In this document: in pieces, positions 59,771-64,000 of the stretch
Numbering within the stretch: the stretch's first letter is position 1
Layout of the letters: the number at the start of each line of letters is the position of its first letter
Assembly: GCF_947623445.1 (NCBI RefSeq)
Contig: NC_135244.1
Span: 5,952,001 to 6,016,000, forward strand
DNA from: Clavelina lepadiformis
Lineage: Eukaryota > Chordata > Ascidiacea > Aplousobranchia > Clavelinidae
DNA length: 64,000 bases
Direction of reading: 5' to 3'
Translations under genes and position numbers: made by a program
Notes under the pieces: model-generated
The model's database searches: none
What the model was told of the DNA's origin: nothing
Seen by the model: the letters and a program-made list of their open reading frames with translations, nothing else

Positions 59771-61333
59771 ATCGAATCTATACACCGATATACTAATGAA
59801 ATTATTTCGAAATAATGACTTTTACAACAAATAGCAACGAATTTAACGGGTGAACCATGCACTTGAACTACAAATAAGTAACTAAATAAATGACTGGGGA
59901 ATCGGTAAAAATATCACGTTTCGAATGAGTAACTAACTGTCCGCAAGTGTGTGCTCTACCACGTGTATTACAGAAAAGTCAGACCAACATCCTCCAAATC
60001 TATAAAGTATGAGACTGCCTTGGTGACCGGGTTGGTCAAGGATTGGGTCAACTAATTGCAATCAAGTTTGCAAAAATGGTAGCAAATGGTAGTTATTGTG
60101 AGTTTCATTATTCTATTTTTTAAAGGTTTCATCAAAAAAATAGAGACAAATTTTTATAAGAGAGTTGTGAAATAAAGCTTGTAGATAACAATGAATCTGG
60201 CAACTTTCACAAAGCCGAAATCATTAAAGATTTCGAAGTAAAAGACGTCCACACTTTTACATGTGATATTAGCCAGTTCAGCCAAGTACAAAAGTAGGCC
60301 TAATGTATTATGTTTATATGACGATGGCATTAAAGCTGTATGTTATAATCATGCGTTTTATGTAAACGTATCATACTGTAATGCAGTGTGTCGAATAGCT
60401 TTTTGGCTAGAAAAAATTGTATTTGACAAATTATTTTCGAAGTTTTTCCTTTACTTTTAACAGAGTTTTAGGTTGACAGTCTTGCACATACAAATAAAAT
60501 ATTGATGTTGACGATGTCACGATTTTGGTCAACAACACCGGTGTTGCCTTTTGTACAGACTTTTTGGGGGTTTTACAGACGACATGATCATTCAGACATT
60601 TAATGTGAACGTTTTGGCTCACTTTTGGGTAAATACTTTACAAACCGGTGTTTGTTTTTGCCTCGATAAAAAAACAGTTACCGACAGTATGTTTTGTTTT
60701 CGACGTTAGCTCATTCGAGAGTTTTTACTGGTAATGAAAAACAAGATATTTTGGCGATGAGCTCTCTGTCGCAAGAACTGTCGGCACCTTTCCTTTCTGA
60801 TTATTATTGGTTACTACCTGCTACCTACTTTCTCGTCTAAACAGTGCTGTATAGGTAAAGAGTAAAATGCATATCATCCTGGATACACTCTCACCTGTAA
60901 ATATACGTTTAATTGTTATTAGACATAAGAATTTAATTTTGTTATACGCAAAAAAGATTTCTGCTGACCGAAAAGAATGCCATGAATGTGATGATAAATT
61001 AGCTCACACATGTCGTCACATCTCGCACGCACATCAATTCACAGTTGCATACCTGCTGTCTAGGTTGATCAGTAGTTATTTGCTGTCTTATATAAAAGTT
61101 GAACCTTGTTCAAACATTAGCAATTTGAAAATGTTCATCGTTACTTGGATAGTCGTATAGGTTCACATTTGTTTATAAGCTATTTCTTGTTTGCACTTAA
61201 GTAAAATGTAGGCAGCGGTGAGATTAAAATAATTTAACATCTGGTTCTCTCATTAGCAGCGTGTCACAGTTACCCGAGGCCTTTATATTGACATTCATGA
61301 TCTTTCACTTTAAAAGTTTCCAGATAGACAATA

Positions 61334-61625
61334 CAGTAGAAATCGCATATAACAGACAAGCTGGGACCAGCGATATTCATCCGTTATACGCGAAATTGAC
61401 CCTCGGCACACCGCGCAGGCTCGCTAGTCGCTAGGTCCCTATATGTATTATTAGTACAGTACAGTGCACGCAATACAGTACCTGTATATCACAAGTGAAA
61501 GATCGAATCGATTGTGAAGAATAACGCACGTTTTCTTCTGTGTCAATAGCAATTGTACTGACAACAATCGATTTCTTCACATTGATAAATGAATTTATAC
61601 AAGGTTATATGCGAATTCTATACTG
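61334..61625. mobile_element. pogo/Tigger-like MITE
   Basis: The 292-bp element begins CAGTAGAAATCGCATATAAC and ends GTTATATGCGAATTCTATACTG. These are inverted repeats with the CAGTA..TACTG ends typical of pogo-like Tc1/mariner elements. It is flanked by TA on both sides (61332-61333 and 61626-61627), the expected target dinucleotide. It has no transposase frame and is non-autonomous. Confidence 0.8.
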
Positions 61626-64000
61626 TATTGACACTGCACAATGCGTTGTAAACAAGCGCTTGTAAGTTCTAACGTTATTATAATTATTAGGGCTATCAAT
61701 AACATGTTATTAGCCGCGGGAATACAGTGCTTGAAGTGAAACATAGGCCTACACATACGCTTGTTAACAACCGGTTCACGAAGATCAGTAAAATTCCAAG
61801 AACCTGTTCGCACGAACAGGTGCTAACTGGCTGAATCCCACCACTGGTTATAGGCAATTATCCTACCTGTACAATATATAGGCTACTATAAGTTATAGCA
61901 ATTTGTTTACGTTTCGGAATTGGACAACGTGCAAGTAATTTGCCCATAATTATTCAGATTACTATGCGAGTCAAATTTTTGCTTTTTGCTGATATGATTA
62001 TAATGTACAGAACAAATCGGCAGAACCAAACCATTTTCGGCTATAGGTAGCAGAGTGTTTCAAGCGCTTTGCTCGCAATATTGCGGCTCGTCATCGACAT
62101 CCAATGGCACTACTGCTATAGAACGCACATAGACAAATCCTTTTGCACACGTTCTCAGATTTCCAACCTAAATCTATTTATTTTAATTTTGATAGTTTTC
62201 ACAAACACAACAATAGGTTTGTATACAATTTAATGAAGTTATTTAACATTGTATACATAAAAAATGTTAATATAACTTAGGTATGCACCTTCACATGGAA
62301 AAATTAGAATGACTTCTGACGATGTGATGAACTGATGTTTTTGTGTAAAGTACTTCGGCGTTGTCACTGTAAATTATTGAATTAAATTACAACAACCATA
62401 CACACTAACCCCAGGCGTATTCAAATTACAATAACTGAAAGGGCTTTCGTCAATAACTAGGTTTATTAGTTGCAGTTTATTGAAAAAGTGGTTACAATTG
62501 TGAAAGGTTCTACTCCAGTTCAGATTTTTTACTCTTAGTCTTCAATGGTTCAGATTCGGTTTGGGTTCAGACAAATTTAATATATTGAATTCTTGTTCTG
62601 GTTTTCAAAAGACATCCGCTCAAACCGGTTTAAAGGTTTAGGTTCAGTTCCGGTTTGTCACTCTGCGTCTGATTAATACTTCTCGCTTTCTATATACAAG
62701 CATGTGTATATAGAAGCATTGGTCAGATCACCTCCAATAAACATTCCACAAAGTAATAGGATGTCTATGAGTAAGGGTGACCTTTCTGAGCACAAATTTT
62801 GACTCTGGACACTTTGTCAAGTTTAGTGAATTTGCTGTATAGCCTAGTGCAGAGAAGGTTATTCCACCAGGTTGGATAATATGTGGCATTTCCTTGCACC
62901 GGACACCATTATTATTCGGCGGTCATTATAGCCTAATAACAACTGAGAATATAGTACATATATTTCAACGCAAAAATCGCATGTTCCAAGCTAGGCCTAT
63001 TTTTCACTGTTTTTTTGTTACCGGTACCGTAGGCCTACCTATAGTCACTTTCTAATTACGTAATTCATAACAATGATTGACCGTACCAGCTGACCGGGCA
63101 AACTTTTTATGATTTAGAACGTTTTTAAACTAAGCCTACTAAGGTCACTTTAGAATCTCTTCTACTTTTACTCTTTCACATCAAGGCCCGAATGGAAAGG
63201 AGTTAACAGGCTAATAAACAAAAAAATAAGCGAAACAAGTTGTGAAATATTAAAAGAGGGCTGGTTAATTTCTACATGACATAGTTCATACCAGTACACC
63301 GGAGTTTGAAGGATGCTCGTAGCAATGGTTAATTGGCTACTAATTATAATCATGCAAATATTGAGGATAGACTTTTAATGCATAAATACAGTTTAGTAGC
63401 TTTGACTGAGTTTTTTTTTTTAAAGCAAAATTCTTGCCTTTGTTTTCACCTGCCATGTGTTGTTTTAGACAAAATAAAAATTTTTAAATAGATATGATGG
63501 AGTACAACATTTTGCCCATAGATTGAACATTAATGAATATCTTTTGATTGCCTCAAACGATTTTTACTTGACGGGGTGAAAAATTTTGTTTTCTGGTGTG
63601 GAATCCATTGCACCATATTTTGGAGTGAAAAAGAGTGTAACTTTTCAGGAAGAATGATTTTCGCAATTTTTTTGTTTTGTTTTAAGTTAAAATTTTAGCA
63701 AAAAGCTTCTTTTTGGGAAATTACTGCCTCAAAATGAAGTTTTTGCAGTTTTTGTTTAGTCTTCTCTGCTGATTACGCATTATGAGTTTGCCAAAGACGC
63801 TATGCTAATTTCAATCTCCACAAAGAGGAGACACTGCTGTGTAAATAAGTTTTTGTTGTAGAAACAAGAGAAAAACAGAAGAACATACTGATTTTGCGGC
63901 TCCCATGGTTTCAATAAGATTGCACCAAGATGTATTTGCTTGATGCCACCTCAAGGTCAAACCAAATTTTGTGTTTAACTGTTTTGATCCTCCTGGGGTT

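Larger units (their letters stand above)
56903..64000. other. Gene-free AT-rich interval with two short transposons
   Basis: Seven kilobases in which I can support no coding exon on either strand; open frames are all under about 100 codons with no familiar motifs. It contains two inverted-repeat elements (57472-57710 and 61334-61625), very AT-rich stretches (58700-59800), a short cluster of AGTACCATTA and ACACGTA motifs near 59010-59060, and a degenerate GGTTCAG/CGGTTT-rich stretch near 62510-62660. The aquaporin promoter should lie at its left end. Confidence 0.6.

Noticed and set aside
1-64000. tRNA, rRNA, CRISPR, prokaryotic operon signals or viral genes
   Set aside because: None found. 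No intact tRNA box A/box B pair was seen, there are no rRNA-like blocks, and all clear coding regions are spliced animal genes.

Overview
The window comes from a compact, AT-rich invertebrate deuterostome genome. Its genes are chordate-like, introns are mostly 60-1000 bp, and one gene pair is spaced like an operon. I think a tunicate (ascidian) is most likely, but the species cannot be read from the sequence alone. No bacterial, viral, CRISPR or rRNA features were seen.

Layout. On the minus strand at the left edge are PPP4R3 (5' three exons, cut by the window edge) and RPP38, whose stop codon lies 10 bp from the PPP4R3 start. A 6.2 kb repeat-bearing gap follows, then CBLL1/Hakai (+) at 13.4-16.4 kb and PPIL1 (-) at 17.4-18.5 kb, tail to tail. 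Between 19.5 and 21.2 kb is a nested pile of transposons. Four genes then lie in one direction: HSD17B10 (21.6 kb), SNAPIN (22.7 kb), ORC5 (24.3 kb) and a complete RELN (reelin) gene (28.6-54.2 kb). An aquaporin-8-like gene (-) faces RELN tail to tail at 54.7-56.9 kb. The last 7 kb is gene-free, AT-rich and carries two short inverted-repeat transposons.

Most coding regions were rebuilt by hand from consensus splice sites and codon phase. RELN assembles into 68 exons totalling 10,719 nt with no frame break (3,572 residues). It has a signal peptide, a Reeler domain, eight reelin repeats with eight EGF modules, and a C-terminus unlike the basic vertebrate tail. ORC5 is 10 exons and 424 residues; RPP38 is 4 exons and 230 residues; CBLL1 is 5 exons and 279 residues; the aquaporin is 6 exons and 302 residues.

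The genes do not form one pathway. They cover phosphatase-4 regulation, RNase P, an E3 ligase, a spliceosomal cyclophilin, a mitochondrial dehydrogenase, a BLOC-1/SNARE adaptor, the replication origin complex, an extracellular matrix signal and a channel. What stands out is order. ORC5 directly upstream of RELN in the same orientation matches human 7q22, with CBLL1 also on that chromosome band, so this looks like retained ancestral chordate linkage.
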